From: Arthrobacter sp. Soil764
GTDB taxonomy: Bacteria > Actinomycetota > Actinomycetes > Actinomycetales > Micrococcaceae
Assembly: GCF_001428075.1 (NCBI RefSeq)
Contig: NZ_LMSI01000023.1
Location: forward strand, 62,001-126,000
Reading direction: 5' to 3'
Length of the DNA stretch: 64,000 nt
Shown here: positions 1 through 9,025 of the stretch, in pieces
How positions within the stretch are numbered: the first letter of the stretch is position 1
Layout: the number at the start of each line of letters is the position of its first letter
Notes under the pieces: generated by a model
Database searches by the model: none
Told to the model about the DNA's origin: nothing
Seen by the model: the letters and a program-made list of their open reading frames with translations, nothing else
Made by a program: the position numbers and the translations under genes

Positions 1-131
1 ACGCCGCGCAGGTCGCCCATTCCATCACCGTTGCCGTCGGCAAAGGATCGCGGGTAGATCTGGTAGACCACGGCGTCGGCCCACCAGGGTGATGGCTGTG
101 GTTGGGGCGCCGGAACGGATATGTCGGGCAT
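1..131 (-). CDS. Glycoside hydrolase family 13 (alpha-glucosidase-type), N-terminal fragment
   Basis: Only the first 43 codons are in the window; the gene runs off the left edge. Read from the ATG at 131 the protein begins with a short Pro/Gln/Ser-rich lead and then VVYQIYPRSFADGNGDG, the first beta-strand signature of GH13 alpha-amylase-fold enzymes such as alpha-glucosidase and oligo-1,6-glucosidase. A good ribosome site (AGGGGAA) lies just before the ATG. It is divergent from the sugar ABC genes that start at 272, which suggests that it hydrolyses the oligosaccharide they import. The substrate cannot be told from this fragment; maltose-type and trehalose-type alpha-glucosides are both possible. 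Confidence 0.9.
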   Translation of the reverse strand, partial: MPDISVPAPQPQPSPWWADAVVYQIYPRSFADGNGDGMGDLRG

Positions 132-157
132 TTGGTTCCCCTCTGATAACTTTTTGA

Positions 158-171
158 TGTAAACGCTTGCA
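158..171. promoter_or_regulatory. LacI-family operator
   Basis: TGTAAACGCTTGCA fits the LacI/GalR-family half-site pattern TGnAAnCGnTTnCA at every fixed position, with the central CG typical of these operators. It sits in the 140-bp gap between the divergent GH13 gene and the binding-protein gene, so one bound repressor could control both. The LacI-type gene at 3888 is the obvious candidate (inference). Confidence 0.75.
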
Positions 172-271
172 TTCCCGACAGCAACCTTACTAGTGTGATG
201 GTCACCACATCAACCTCACCTAGCAAGCGCACTGTCGACTTACTTGTCACTCAGCGAGGAGCTTCAAGCTA

Positions 272-1561
272 ATGAAAACCCCGAGATTCCTGCTTCCGGC
301 TGCCACTGCCGGCATTCTGGCCCTTACGTTGACCGCCTGCGGGGGTGGAGGTGGAGGCGGCACCACGGGCGGTGGTGGCAGCGACGCTGAAGCCAACCTC
401 GACGGCCGCGGCCCCATCACCTACGTCCAGGGCAAGGACAACAACAACGTTGTGCGCCCCTTCATTGAGAAGTGGAACGCGGCCCACCCTGATGAAAAGG
501 TCACGTTCAAAGAGCAGACCGACCAGGCGGACCAGCAGCACGACGACCTCGTCCAGCACTTCCAGGCCAAGCAGTCCGACTATGACGTGGTCAGCGTGGA
601 CGTTATCTGGACCGCGGAGTTTGCGGCCAAGGGCTGGCTGCAGCCGTTGAAGGACAAAATGGCTATCGACACTTCCAAGATGCTCAAGGCACCGGTGGAA
701 GCGGCATCGTACAAGGGCACGCTCTACGCTGCGCCCAAGGATTCCGACGGTGGCATCCTCTTCTACCGCAAGGACCTGGTCCCCAACGCGCCCAAGACCT
801 GGGACGAGATGATGGGCATGTGCTCCATCGCCAAGCAAAACAACATCGGGTGCTACTCCGGCCAGTTCAGTAAGTACGAAGGCCTCACCGTTAACGCTTC
901 CGAGGCCATCAACTCTGCCGGCGGTTCGGTTCTCAACAAGGACGGCAAGCCGAACCTGAACACGCCGGAAGCCAAGGCCGGCCTGGAGAACCTGGCCAAA
1001 GCATACGCGGACGGCAACATCCCCAAGGAAGCCATCACCTTCAAGGAAGAGGACAGCCGCCAGGCTTTCCAGAGCGGCAAGCTGCTGTTCCTCCGCAACT
1101 GGCCCTACGTCTACAGCCTGATGAGCACTGAAGGCTCTTCTGCCGTCAAGGACAAGTTCGGCATGGCGCCCCTGCCGGGCAAGGACGGCCCCGGCGCTTC
1201 CGCCCTTGGCGGGCACAACGCAGCCATCAGTGTGTATTCCAAGAACAAGGCCACGGCCTTGGATTTCATCAAGTTCATTGAGACCGAGGAAAACCAGAAG
1301 TTCTTTGCGAACCAGGCCTCGCTGGCTCCGATCCTGACGTCGCTGTACGAAGACCAGGCACTTGTGGCCAAGCTGCCTTATCTGTCTGTTCTCCAGACCT
1401 CGATCCAGAACGCCGTACCGCGTCCCGTGACGCCGTTCTACCCGGCAGTCACCAAGGCAATCCAAGACAACGCATACCCGGCCATCAAGGGAGAAAAGTC
1501 AGTGGAAAGCGCGCTTACTGATATGCAGAAGTCCATCGAATCCGCTGGTGCGGGACAGTAG
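272..1561 (+). CDS. Sugar ABC transporter substrate-binding lipoprotein
   Basis: 429 residues, the usual size for family 1 extracellular solute-binding proteins (MalE-like). The N-terminus is a lipoprotein signal peptide: positive start, hydrophobic stretch, lipobox LTAC with Cys at about 23, then a Gly-rich linker. The mature part has the family features, including a YAAPKDSDGG stretch and a C-terminal TDMQKSIESAG helix. GAGGAG lies about 9 nt before the ATG. It should capture an oligosaccharide outside the membrane and pass it to the two permeases that follow. The link to the adjacent GH13 gene points to an alpha-glucoside; the sugar itself is not shown by the sequence. Confidence 0.9.
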   Translation: MKTPRFLLPAATAGILALTLTACGGGGGGGTTGGGGSDAEANLDGRGPITYVQGKDNNNVVRPFIEKWNAAHPDEKVTFKEQTDQADQQHDDLVQHFQAKQSDYDVVSVDVIWTAEFAAKGWLQPLKDKMAIDTSKMLKAPVEAASYKGTLYAAPKDSDGGILFYRKDLVPNAPKTWDEMMGMCSIAKQNNIGCYSGQFSKYEGLTVNASEAINSAGGSVLNKDGKPNLNTPEAKAGLENLAKAYADGNIPKEAITFKEEDSRQAFQSGKLLFLRNWPYVYSLMSTEGSSAVKDKFGMAPLPGKDGPGASALGGHNAAISVYSKNKATALDFIKFIETEENQKFFANQASLAPILTSLYEDQALVAKLPYLSVLQTSIQNAVPRPVTPFYPAVTKAIQDNAYPAIKGEKSVESALTDMQKSIESAGAGQ

Positions 1562-1568
1562 TTCTGCC

Positions 1569-2606
1569 ATGGCAACCGAACTAGGCCCGACGCCGGTTAA
1601 GAAGCCGGCGTCGGGCGGTACCCCCGTCCATCACGCGCCCAAGGGCGTAGGGGAGGACAACAGGATTGCAAGCCAGGGCCGGTGGGCATCCTGGCTCCTG
1701 GCCCCCACCATCGTCGCCCTGGGCGTAGTGATTATTTACCCCATCATCAGCGCCATCGTGATGTCCTTCCAGAAGGACGCCGGCCTGGATCCCGCCACCG
1801 GCCTCTTCACTGCAGGCGGCTCCGCGGGCATCCAGAACTACGTGAACTGGCTGGCGCAGCAGTGCTCAGCGCCGGGCGGCGGAACCGTAGCCTGCCCTCC
1901 AGGCACCCTGGGCGGCCAGTTCTGGTCCGCCACCGCCACCACCTTCTTCTTCACGATCGTGACGGTAACGCTGGAGACCGTACTGGGCTTCTGGATGGCC
2001 ATGATCATGGCCCGCACGTTCCGCGGACGCAGTCTGGTCCGTGCCGCCGTCCTGGTGCCCTGGGCCATCCCCACGGCCGTGACGGCCAAGCTGTGGTTCT
2101 TCATCTTCGCCTTCGAAGGCATTGCCAACAAACTGTTCAACACCACCATCCTGTGGACGGGCAGCGAGTGGCCTGCCAAATGGGCTGTCATCATCGCGGA
2201 CGTCTGGAAGACCACGCCGTTCATGGCACTGCTGATCCTGGCCGGCCTGCAGATGATCCCGGCCGAAGTCTACGAAGCAGCGAAAGTGGACGGCACCACT
2301 GCCTGGCAACGGTTCCGCCTGATCACCCTGCCGCTGGTCAAGCCGGCCCTCATGGTGGCAATCCTGTTCCGTACCCTGGATGCACTGCGCATGTTCGACC
2401 TGCCCTACATCCTCACCGGCGGTGCGAACAACACCACCACCTTGTCCATCCTGGTGATCAACCAAATCAGGCAAGGGTTCAACTCGGCCGCCGCGCTGTC
2501 CACCATCACCTTCATCATCATCTTCCTCGTCGCCTTCATCTTCGTCCGCTTCCTTGGCGCCAACGTGGTTGAGCAGAGCGGCGCCACCGGAAAGGGGAAG
2601 AAATGA
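1569..2606 (+). CDS. Sugar ABC transporter permease, MalF-like
   Basis: About 345 residues with six or more membrane segments (first WLLAPTIVALGVVIIYPIIS, later LETVLGFWMAMIMA and TFIIIFLVAFIFVRF). It carries the permease EAA loop, here EVYEAAKVDGTTAWQRFRL, which docks the ATPase. The frame is open upstream to a GTG at 1548 that overlaps the previous stop, but the ATG at 1569 is the more usual start; neither has a strong ribosome site. It forms the channel with the next gene. No ATPase gene is present in the cluster, so a shared MsiK-type ATPase elsewhere is likely (known for actinobacterial sugar importers; inferred here). Confidence 0.9.
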   Translation: MATELGPTPVKKPASGGTPVHHAPKGVGEDNRIASQGRWASWLLAPTIVALGVVIIYPIISAIVMSFQKDAGLDPATGLFTAGGSAGIQNYVNWLAQQCSAPGGGTVACPPGTLGGQFWSATATTFFFTIVTVTLETVLGFWMAMIMARTFRGRSLVRAAVLVPWAIPTAVTAKLWFFIFAFEGIANKLFNTTILWTGSEWPAKWAVIIADVWKTTPFMALLILAGLQMIPAEVYEAAKVDGTTAWQRFRLITLPLVKPALMVAILFRTLDALRMFDLPYILTGGANNTTTLSILVINQIRQGFNSAAALSTITFIIIFLVAFIFVRFLGANVVEQSGATGKGKK

Positions 2607-3502
2607 CCACGGCAACAGCAGACGCGTCTGCCCTGCGGGCCCGTCAGGACAAGGGACGCAAAACTGCGCAGAACCGCGAGAAGTGGGCGCAGGGGCGCAC
2701 CTACATCAGCGCCGCCGTCATCCTGATCTGGTGCCTGGCACCGGCGTACTGGATGGTAGTCACGGCGTTCCGTGACGTGGGCTTCACCTACGACACCTCG
2801 ATCCTGCCCACCCATGTCACCCTGGACAACTTCAATACAGCCTTTGATACGTCCTTCGGCAACAGGTTCGGCCAGGCACTGCTGAACAGTGTTTTCATCG
2901 GCGGGGTGGTTACCGCCATCTCGCTGCTGATCGGCGTATTTGCGGCCTACGCCCTGGCCCGGCTGAACTTCCGGGGCAAGTTCCTGGTGCTCGGCTTCAT
3001 CCTGGGAGCGTCCATGTTCCCCGGCGTCGCCCTGATCACCCCGCTCTTCCAGCTGTTCACCAACATCGGCTGGATGGGCAGCTACCAGGCCCTGATCATC
3101 CCCAACATCTCCTTCGTCCTCCCGCTGACGGTCTATACCATGACCTCGTTCTTCCGGGAAATGCCGTGGGAGCTGGAGGAATCGGCACGCGTTGACGGCT
3201 GCACCCAGGGCCAGGCCTTCCGCAAGGTCATCATGCCCCTGGCAGCACCGGCGATCTTCACCACGGCCATCCTGGCCTTCATTTCCTCGTGGAATGAATT
3301 CCTGATCGCCAGCCAGCTGTCCAGCGACGCAACCCAGCCGGTGACGGTGGCCATCGCCAACTTCGCCGGTGCCCAGCCCAACCAGATCCCGTACACGGCC
3401 ATCATGGCCGCGGGCACCATTGTCACCATCCCGCTGGTGATCCTGGTGCTGGTGTTCCAGCGCAAGATTGTCGCCGGCCTGACGGCTGGTGCAGTCAAGT
3501 GA
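2603..3502 (+). CDS. Sugar ABC transporter permease, MalG-like
   Basis: 299 residues, the expected MalG-type size, with six predicted membrane segments and the EAA loop ELEESARVDGCTQGQAFRKV. The ATG overlaps the stop of the first permease as ATGA, so translation is probably coupled, and AAAGGGGAAG precedes it. The N-terminal 35 residues are hydrophilic and basic, as is common in actinobacterial members. It pairs with the preceding permease in the inner membrane to move the sugar delivered by the binding lipoprotein. Confidence 0.92.
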   Translation: MTTATADASALRARQDKGRKTAQNREKWAQGRTYISAAVILIWCLAPAYWMVVTAFRDVGFTYDTSILPTHVTLDNFNTAFDTSFGNRFGQALLNSVFIGGVVTAISLLIGVFAAYALARLNFRGKFLVLGFILGASMFPGVALITPLFQLFTNIGWMGSYQALIIPNISFVLPLTVYTMTSFFREMPWELEESARVDGCTQGQAFRKVIMPLAAPAIFTTAILAFISSWNEFLIASQLSSDATQPVTVAIANFAGAQPNQIPYTAIMAAGTIVTIPLVILVLVFQRKIVAGLTAGAVK

Positions 3503-3747
3503 CGCACAACGGTTCCCGCCCCCGCACACCGGGGGCGGGAAACCGCAGCAAGCTGGTCCGCTCCGGGGAGGACTTCGACATCATCATCGGTTTCCTCGCA
3601 TTCTGGGCGCTGGTCCTTTTGGTCGTCACCGTGTGGATGGAAGTCACTGCCCAACCGGCCCTCGGCTGGGCCCTGGGCCTGTTGGCAACACTGCTGGCGC
3701 TGTACGGAATGGTTCGGCTGCGCCGAAAGCTTCCCGCCCGCAGATAG
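3499..3747 (+). CDS. Small two-span membrane protein
   Basis: 82 residues starting at a GTG that overlaps the permease stop (GTGA). Two hydrophobic segments are clear, about residues 28-47 (IIIGFLAFWALVLLVVTVWM) and 55-72 (LGWALGLLATLLALYGMV), with a basic C-terminus (RLRRKLPARR). No family is recognised. Its coupling to the sugar permease genes suggests co-expression, perhaps as an accessory to the transporter, but nothing in the sequence shows a function. Confidence 0.7.
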   Translation: MTHNGSRPRTPGAGNRSKLVRSGEDFDIIIGFLAFWALVLLVVTVWMEVTAQPALGWALGLLATLLALYGMVRLRRKLPARR

Positions 3748-3887
3748 GGCTGATGGCGGCGGCTTCGTGCTGCTGTCATCTTTGCCCGGGTTATCACCGC
3801 CCGGCCGCGGAATGGGAAGATTCATGGCCGGGGGTAAACGCAGGGCTGTTCGGCCCTACGCCGAAAAGGAGTTGAAGAGGGGACACG

Positions 3888-4940
3888 GTGGCACGGACAA
3901 CGGAAAGGTCCCAGCGGGGCGGCCATAACGGCGTCAGCATCGAGGACGTGGCGGCAGCCGCCGGGGTCTCAACAGCCACTGTCTCCCGGGCCGTACGCGG
4001 TCTGCCACGTGTCTCGCCTGCCACCCGGGAAAAGATCCTGGAGGTGGCCGGGAACCTGGGCTACGTCGCCTCCTCCTCCGCCTCCGGCCTGGCCACCGGC
4101 CGGACCAAGACCATCGGCGTCCTGGCCCCGTTCGTCAGCCGCTGGTTCTTCTCCAAAGCCATCGAGGGCGCCGACCGCGAGCTGCACGCCCGGCACTACA
4201 ACCTCTCCCTCTTCAACCTCGGCGGCCACGGCAGCAACCGTGAACGGCTCTTCAGCAAGACCATGGTCTACAAACAGATCGACGCCCTGCTGGTGTTGTG
4301 TATGGCGCTCAGCCACGAAGAGATTGAGCACCTGCAGAAAATTGACATCCCGCTGGTTGTTGTTGGCGGCCACGTTGAGGAATGCCCCTACATCGGCATC
4401 GACGATTACGCCGCCGCCTCCACCGCCGTCCGGCACCTGATCGACCTGGGCCACCGGGACATCGCCCTGCTGCATGGCGACGATGAGACCGACCTGAACT
4501 TCGACGTCCCCCGGGTTCGCATCCTGGCGTTCCAGGACGTGATGGCCGCAGCCGGCCTGCCCACCCGGCCGGAATGGGACGAATGGGGAGACTTCACGGT
4601 CCGCAGCGGCCAGGAAGCCTTCCGCCGCCTGTGGTCCCGTCCCGGCCAAAAGCCCACCGCAATCTTCTGCGCCTCCGATGAGATGGCCATGGGCGTCATC
4701 TTCGAGGCCCACCGCGTTGGCGTCAACGTGCCGGGCGAACTGTCCGTCGTGGGCATCGATAACCACGACTTCGCCGACGCCATGGGCCTGACCACCGTGG
4801 GGCAACGCCCCGACGAGCAGGCCGAACTGGCCACCAAGATGCTGCTTGACGAACTGGACGGCGAGACCGGAGCTGTCCACTCCGCCGTCGCGCCCCATGA
4901 GCTGATCATCCGGCGCACCACCGCACCCCCAAGAAACTGA
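3888..4940 (+). CDS. LacI-family transcriptional regulator
   Basis: 350 residues. The N-terminal helix-turn-helix reads ISIEDVAAAAGVSTATVSRA-like (residues about 17-36) with the LacI hinge region after it, then a periplasmic-binding-protein-like sensor domain to the end (TIGVLAPFVSRWF, IFCASDEMAMGV, VVGIDNHDFADAMGLTTV). The start is a GTG at 3888 preceded by GAAGAGGGG. It stands 140 nt after the sugar transport genes and probably represses them through the operator at 158-171, with the imported sugar or a product as inducer. The target is inferred from position. Confidence 0.93.
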   Translation: MARTTERSQRGGHNGVSIEDVAAAAGVSTATVSRAVRGLPRVSPATREKILEVAGNLGYVASSSASGLATGRTKTIGVLAPFVSRWFFSKAIEGADRELHARHYNLSLFNLGGHGSNRERLFSKTMVYKQIDALLVLCMALSHEEIEHLQKIDIPLVVVGGHVEECPYIGIDDYAAASTAVRHLIDLGHRDIALLHGDDETDLNFDVPRVRILAFQDVMAAAGLPTRPEWDEWGDFTVRSGQEAFRRLWSRPGQKPTAIFCASDEMAMGVIFEAHRVGVNVPGELSVVGIDNHDFADAMGLTTVGQRPDEQAELATKMLLDELDGETGAVHSAVAPHELIIRRTTAPPRN

Positions 4941-4962
4941 AGGGTGAGGAATTGACGAGCGG

Positions 4963-5853
4963 TCAGGACGCGCGGGCCAGCTGCCGGATGGGGATCCAGC
5001 GGGAGGCGAGCCGGCGGTAGGCCGCCGCGGCCCCGGTCATGTCACCCTCCGCGAGGCACTCGATGCCCAGCCGGATATCCATGGGCGATTCGTCAGGGTA
5101 GACCTTGTCCGCCACGGCCCCGTAGTCCAGTTCCACCATGGAGTTCACGTGGAACTGCTCAAGCCACTCCGTCAGCTGCGCCAGGTCATCGAGCATGTCC
5201 AGGTCCGGGGCGGCGAGTGCCAGGTTGGCCACCGCATAACGGGCCCGCTCCAAGGCATCGGTGATGGATGCCCAGACCCGCACGGTAAGGATGCGTCCCG
5301 CGGCTTCAACCACATCCTTGCGGTCCGATTCCATGAACAGTGAGAACCAGCTGAACGGGATTCCCCAGGTGGACGCCCTGGTGTGCACCCGGATGGATCC
5401 GTCCCGGGCCTTCGCTTGGTCAATCCGCTCCTGGTGCCGGTCACGCTGCTCCTCAGGGATCAGCAGTTCGGCCAGCGGACCGTGGATTCCCTCCATCAGG
5501 GCGTTGGCCGCCAGCCCGGCCCGCAGGACCAACTGGCTGGGGCAGTACAGGAGGACAGGCTCGGTGTCGGCGCCAGCACCGTCGTCGGACGTTCCGCCAT
5601 CCGGGGCCGGCGCGGTGGTGACGCGCACCAGGTCCGTGCGGCCGGTGGGGAAGGGGTCGCCGCCGGAGCGGGTGATGCGTCCCAGCGAGGCGAGCAGTTC
5701 AGCGTTTTCGACGGCGGCACGCGAGACGGCCTGGGCACCCGCTGCCTGGATGGCCGGGCGTTGTTCCTCCGGGAAGGCTTCCAGGGGTTCGTAGACGCGC
5801 AGGGTTGAGGAAAAAGGCAGGCCGGCCTGGCCCCGGTAGAGGTTTCCCGTCAT
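4963..5853 (-). CDS. Conserved actinobacterial protein of unknown function
   Basis: 296 residues from an ATG at 5853 with AAGGAG 6 nt upstream; the frame is open further upstream, but that part overlaps exonuclease III and looks like a shadow. The protein is soluble and acidic, with a variable Pro/Asp/Gly-rich stretch at about 65-80 and a mostly helical remainder (EWLEQFHVNSMVELDYGAVA, DMLDDLAQLTEWL). It contains no signal peptide, membrane span or motif that I can name. It lies 34 nt downstream of xth on the same strand and may be cotranscribed with it. I do not recognise the family and offer no function. Confidence 0.75.
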   Translation of the reverse strand: MTGNLYRGQAGLPFSSTLRVYEPLEAFPEEQRPAIQAAGAQAVSRAAVENAELLASLGRITRSGGDPFPTGRTDLVRVTTAPAPDGGTSDDGAGADTEPVLLYCPSQLVLRAGLAANALMEGIHGPLAELLIPEEQRDRHQERIDQAKARDGSIRVHTRASTWGIPFSWFSLFMESDRKDVVEAAGRILTVRVWASITDALERARYAVANLALAAPDLDMLDDLAQLTEWLEQFHVNSMVELDYGAVADKVYPDESPMDIRLGIECLAEGDMTGAAAAYRRLASRWIPIRQLARAS

Positions 5854-5887
5854 TACGGTCTCCTTGGATGGGTCCAGGTTGCAGTCA

Positions 5888-6694
5888 TCAGTCCGCCAGT
5901 TCCACCAGCACGGGAGCGTGGTCTGAGGCGCCCTTGCCCTTGCGTTCCTCGCGGTCAATCGAGGCGCCGGTGACGCGTGCGGCCAGGGCGGGGGAGGCCA
6001 GGATGAAGTCGATCCGCATGCCTTCCTTCTTGGGGAACCGCAGCTGCGTGTAGTCCCAGTAGGTGTAGACGCCGGGGCCCGGAGTGTAGGGGCGCACCAC
6101 ATCGGTATAACCGGCTCCTTCGAAGGCGTGGAACGCCTCCCGCTCCGGGGGGCTGACGTGCGTGGCCCGGTTCCTGATGAACAGGTCGATGTCCCAGACG
6201 TCATCGTCGAAGGGGGCGATGTTCCAGTCGCCCATCAATGCCACCTGCGCCTGCGGGTTGTCCGTGACCAAGGCCTGGGCGTGCGTTTTGAGGCTTTCCA
6301 GCCACTTCAGCTTGTACGGCATGTGTTCGTCGTCCAGTGAACGGCCGTTGGGGACGTAAAGGCTCCAAATGCGGATGCCGCCACAGGTGGCAGCCATGGC
6401 CCGGGCTTCCTGCACGGGATCCTTGCCGGCCTTGCCAAACGAGGGCTGGTCCAGGAACGTCCGCTCCACGTCCTCCAGCCCCACCCGGGAAGCGATGGCC
6501 ACGCCGTTCCACTGGTTCACCCCGAAGTGGGCCACCTCGTAGCCCATCCGTTCAAAGAGCTCCCAGGGGAAATTGTCGTCCTTGCACTTGGTCTCCTGGA
6601 TGGCCAGGACGTCGCAGTCGCTGCGCTGGAGCCAGGCTTCAACGCGGTCGGCGCGGGCACGGAGCGAATTCACATTCCAGGTAGCTATCTTCAC
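5888..6694 (-). CDS. xth: Exodeoxyribonuclease III
   Basis: 268 residues, matching the ExoIII/AP-endonuclease family (EEP fold). The ordered motifs are visible: N-terminal TWNVNSLRARADRVEAWL, metal ligand region IQETKCKDDNFP, the GDWNIAPFDDDVWD block, RIDFILASPAL and the C-terminal catalytic SDHAPV. It cleaves at abasic sites and degrades DNA 3' to 5' in base-excision repair in the cytoplasm. The start is GTG. A TAAGTT box 7 nt before it suggests a very short or absent leader. Confidence 0.93.
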   Translation of the reverse strand: MKIATWNVNSLRARADRVEAWLQRSDCDVLAIQETKCKDDNFPWELFERMGYEVAHFGVNQWNGVAIASRVGLEDVERTFLDQPSFGKAGKDPVQEARAMAATCGGIRIWSLYVPNGRSLDDEHMPYKLKWLESLKTHAQALVTDNPQAQVALMGDWNIAPFDDDVWDIDLFIRNRATHVSPPEREAFHAFEGAGYTDVVRPYTPGPGVYTYWDYTQLRFPKKEGMRIDFILASPALAARVTGASIDREERKGKGASDHAPVLVELAD

Positions 6695-6855
6695 GGTTCC
6701 TAACTTACCTTGGCGGCCGCACGCCCGCTAAAGCCTTGGATGCCCCCACGCCCACGATCCGGCGCGGTTGGTTACGGGTATGAAGCGGCGGGTATATTCG
6801 CAACAGAATGACCTGGATCACTCATCCGGCCACCATGCGAAGGAGCACCCAGCCG

Positions 6856-8016
6856 ATGACAGCAGCCACGGACAACACAACGCACAGCGAAGCGGAGAGC
6901 GCAGGCGCGGACGTACTCTTTGAACGCCGCGGCCCGCTGGGCGTGATCACCCTCAACCGGCCCAGGGCGGTCAATGCACTCACCGCGGGAATGGTGGACC
7001 TGCTCCTGCGGCAGCTAACCGCATGGGCAGGGGACGACGGCGTGGCCGCCGTCCTGGTGCAGGGCGCCGGGGAGCGGGGCCTGTGCGCGGGCGGAGACAT
7101 CGTGGCCATCTACCAGGACATGCTGCACGGCGGAAACGCGACGGCGGATTTCTGGCAGACCGAATACCGCCTGAACTCGCTGATTGCCCGGTACCCCAAG
7201 CCCTACGTGGCCCTCATGGACGGGCTGGTCCTGGGCGGCGGGGTGGGGATCTCCGCGCACGGGGACGTCCGCGTGGTCACCGAGCGGACCAGGATGGGGA
7301 TGCCGGAAACCACCATTGGCTTTGCGCCGGACGTCGGCGGGACCTTCCTGCTTGCACGTGCACCAGGGGAATCCGGAACCCATGCCGCCCTGACGGGAGC
7401 GCACCTGGGAGCGGGGGATGCCTTGTTCCTGGGCCTTGCGGACCATTACGTTCCGTCGGACGCGCTGCCAGGCCTCGTGGCTGCGCTGGAGCATGAAAGT
7501 CCGGACGCCGCCGTCGCCCGTTTTGTCGAGGAGCCGCCAGCCTCGGTGCTGGCCGGGCAGCGGGAGTGGATTGATGCCTGCTACGCCTCGGACGACGCAG
7601 GGGAAATCGTCGCCCGGCTTCGGGCCTGGACCGGGCCCGGGGAGGCAGAAGCCGCGGAAGCCGCCGCCACGATCGAAGCCAAGTCGCCTACCTCGGTCAA
7701 GGTCACCCTGGCGTCCCTGCGCCGCGCCGCCGCCCTGACCTTGGACGAATCGCTGGCCCAGGAGTACCGGGCAGGAATCCGCTTCCTGGCCGGACCTGAT
7801 TTCCGCGAAGGAATCCGCGCCCAGGTGGTGGACAAGGACAGGAACCCGCACTGGAAACCTGCCACCCTGGCAGAGGTGCTTCCCGGACAGGTGGACAGGT
7901 TCTTCCAGCCCCTGGACGGCGGGGAACTGGATTTGCACCCACAGGCTGAACGGCGCTCCCTGCCTGAACAGAACCCGCAGCCTGAAGTGCAGGGAAAGGA
8001 GGCGGACCGTGCCTGA
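6856..8016 (+). CDS. 3-hydroxyisobutyryl-CoA hydrolase (ECH/isomerase family)
   Basis: 386 residues, the usual length of HIBCH-type enzymes and longer than plain enoyl-CoA hydratases. It has GLCAGGDI (CoA oxyanion region), LGGGVGISAHGD and the acidic site region GMPETTIGFAPDVGGT, all typical of the HIBCH subgroup. It releases 3-hydroxyisobutyrate from its CoA ester in valine breakdown. I chose the ATG at 6856, which has AAGGAG 10 nt upstream; the ATGs at 6808 and 6835 have no ribosome site. It overlaps the next gene and heads a three-gene valine-type operon. Confidence 0.88.
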   Translation: MTAATDNTTHSEAESAGADVLFERRGPLGVITLNRPRAVNALTAGMVDLLLRQLTAWAGDDGVAAVLVQGAGERGLCAGGDIVAIYQDMLHGGNATADFWQTEYRLNSLIARYPKPYVALMDGLVLGGGVGISAHGDVRVVTERTRMGMPETTIGFAPDVGGTFLLARAPGESGTHAALTGAHLGAGDALFLGLADHYVPSDALPGLVAALEHESPDAAVARFVEEPPASVLAGQREWIDACYASDDAGEIVARLRAWTGPGEAEAAEAAATIEAKSPTSVKVTLASLRRAAALTLDESLAQEYRAGIRFLAGPDFREGIRAQVVDKDRNPHWKPATLAEVLPGQVDRFFQPLDGGELDLHPQAERRSLPEQNPQPEVQGKEADRA

Positions 8017-9025
8017 AAAGAGCAGGGTGGCCTTCCTGGGCCTGGGCCACATGGGCGGTCCCATGGCCCTGAACCTGGTCCGCGCCGGTTACCGGGTGGC
8101 TGGTTTCGATGTGGTGCCCGAAGCCCTCCAAGCGGCCCGCGCCCAGGGCATTCCGGTGGCAGGGAGCGCCCTGGAGGCGGTGGACGGTGCCGACGTGGTC
8201 CTCACCATGTTCCCCAGCGGCGGCCACGTCCTGGATGCCTACCTGGGCGGCCCTGACGGACCCGGGCTGCTGGCCGCGGCAGCCGCTGGAACGATCTTCC
8301 TGGACTGCTCCACCATCAATGTGGACGAGGCCCGGGAGGCCGCCCGGCTGGCCATCGAAGCGGGCCACCGTTCCGTTGACGCCCCCGTCTCCGGCGGGGT
8401 GGTGGGGGCCGAGGCAGGCACCTTGACGTTCCAGGCCGGCGGCGACGTGGCGGATTTCCAGGCGGTGTTGCCGCTCCTGGAGGTCATGGGCAAGCGGGTG
8501 GTGCATTGCGGCGGGCATGGAGCCGGCCAGGCCGCCAAGATCTGCAACAACCTCATCCTGGGCGTCTCCATGATTGCAGTCAGCGAGGCTTTCGTGCTCG
8601 GCGAAGAGCTGGGCCTGACCCACCAGGCCCTGTTCGACGTCGCATCCGCAGCGTCCGGCCAGTGCTGGGCACTGACCACCAACTGCCCCGTGCCCGGACC
8701 GGTTCCCGCCAGCCCCGCCAACCGGGACTACCAGCCAGGCTTCGCCGCAGCGCTCATGGCCAAGGACCTCAATCTCGCCGTCAACGCCCTGGACAGCACG
8801 GGGGTGGCGGGACAGATGGGACCGCTGGCCGCCCGCATCTACGATAGGTTTGCCGCGGAGGGCGGCGCAGGCCGCGACTTCTCGGCCATCATTACGGACA
8901 TCCGCGACTCATCGCAGGTCCATGGACAGCACGACGGCGGTGACCCGGCAGGGGAGCGCGCCGGCACCCAGTTGCCGGACCGGCGCCGCACTACAACAGC
9001 ACACGACGACGGGAGCCCCGAATGA
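8009..9025 (+). CDS. mmsB: 3-hydroxyisobutyrate dehydrogenase
   Basis: 338 residues. The N-terminal Rossmann motif VAFLGLGHMGGPMALNLV, the substrate motif DAPVSGGVVGAEAGTL and the helical domain with GQAAKICNNLILG and catalytic-Lys region MAKDLNLA identify the 3-hydroxyisobutyrate dehydrogenase family, which oxidises 3-hydroxyisobutyrate to methylmalonate semialdehyde. GTG start with AAAGGAGG upstream, overlapping the hydrolase stop by 8 nt. The family normally ends near the DFSAIITDIRDS block (about residue 300); here a polar tail of about 38 residues rich in Gly, Asp, Arg and Thr follows before the stop. Confidence 0.92.
   Translation: MPEKSRVAFLGLGHMGGPMALNLVRAGYRVAGFDVVPEALQAARAQGIPVAGSALEAVDGADVVLTMFPSGGHVLDAYLGGPDGPGLLAAAAAGTIFLDCSTINVDEAREAARLAIEAGHRSVDAPVSGGVVGAEAGTLTFQAGGDVADFQAVLPLLEVMGKRVVHCGGHGAGQAAKICNNLILGVSMIAVSEAFVLGEELGLTHQALFDVASAASGQCWALTTNCPVPGPVPASPANRDYQPGFAAALMAKDLNLAVNALDSTGVAGQMGPLAARIYDRFAAEGGAGRDFSAIITDIRDSSQVHGQHDGGDPAGERAGTQLPDRRRTTTAHDDGSPE

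Noticed and set aside
222..236. AGCAAGCGCACTG near the binding-protein start as a second LacI-type operator
   Set aside because: Only one half-site resembles the consensus; the symmetric half is missing.
2405..3529. 374-codon minus-strand frame across the second permease
   Set aside because: Antisense to a real permease; rich in Gly, Asp, Gln and Arg as expected of a shadow.
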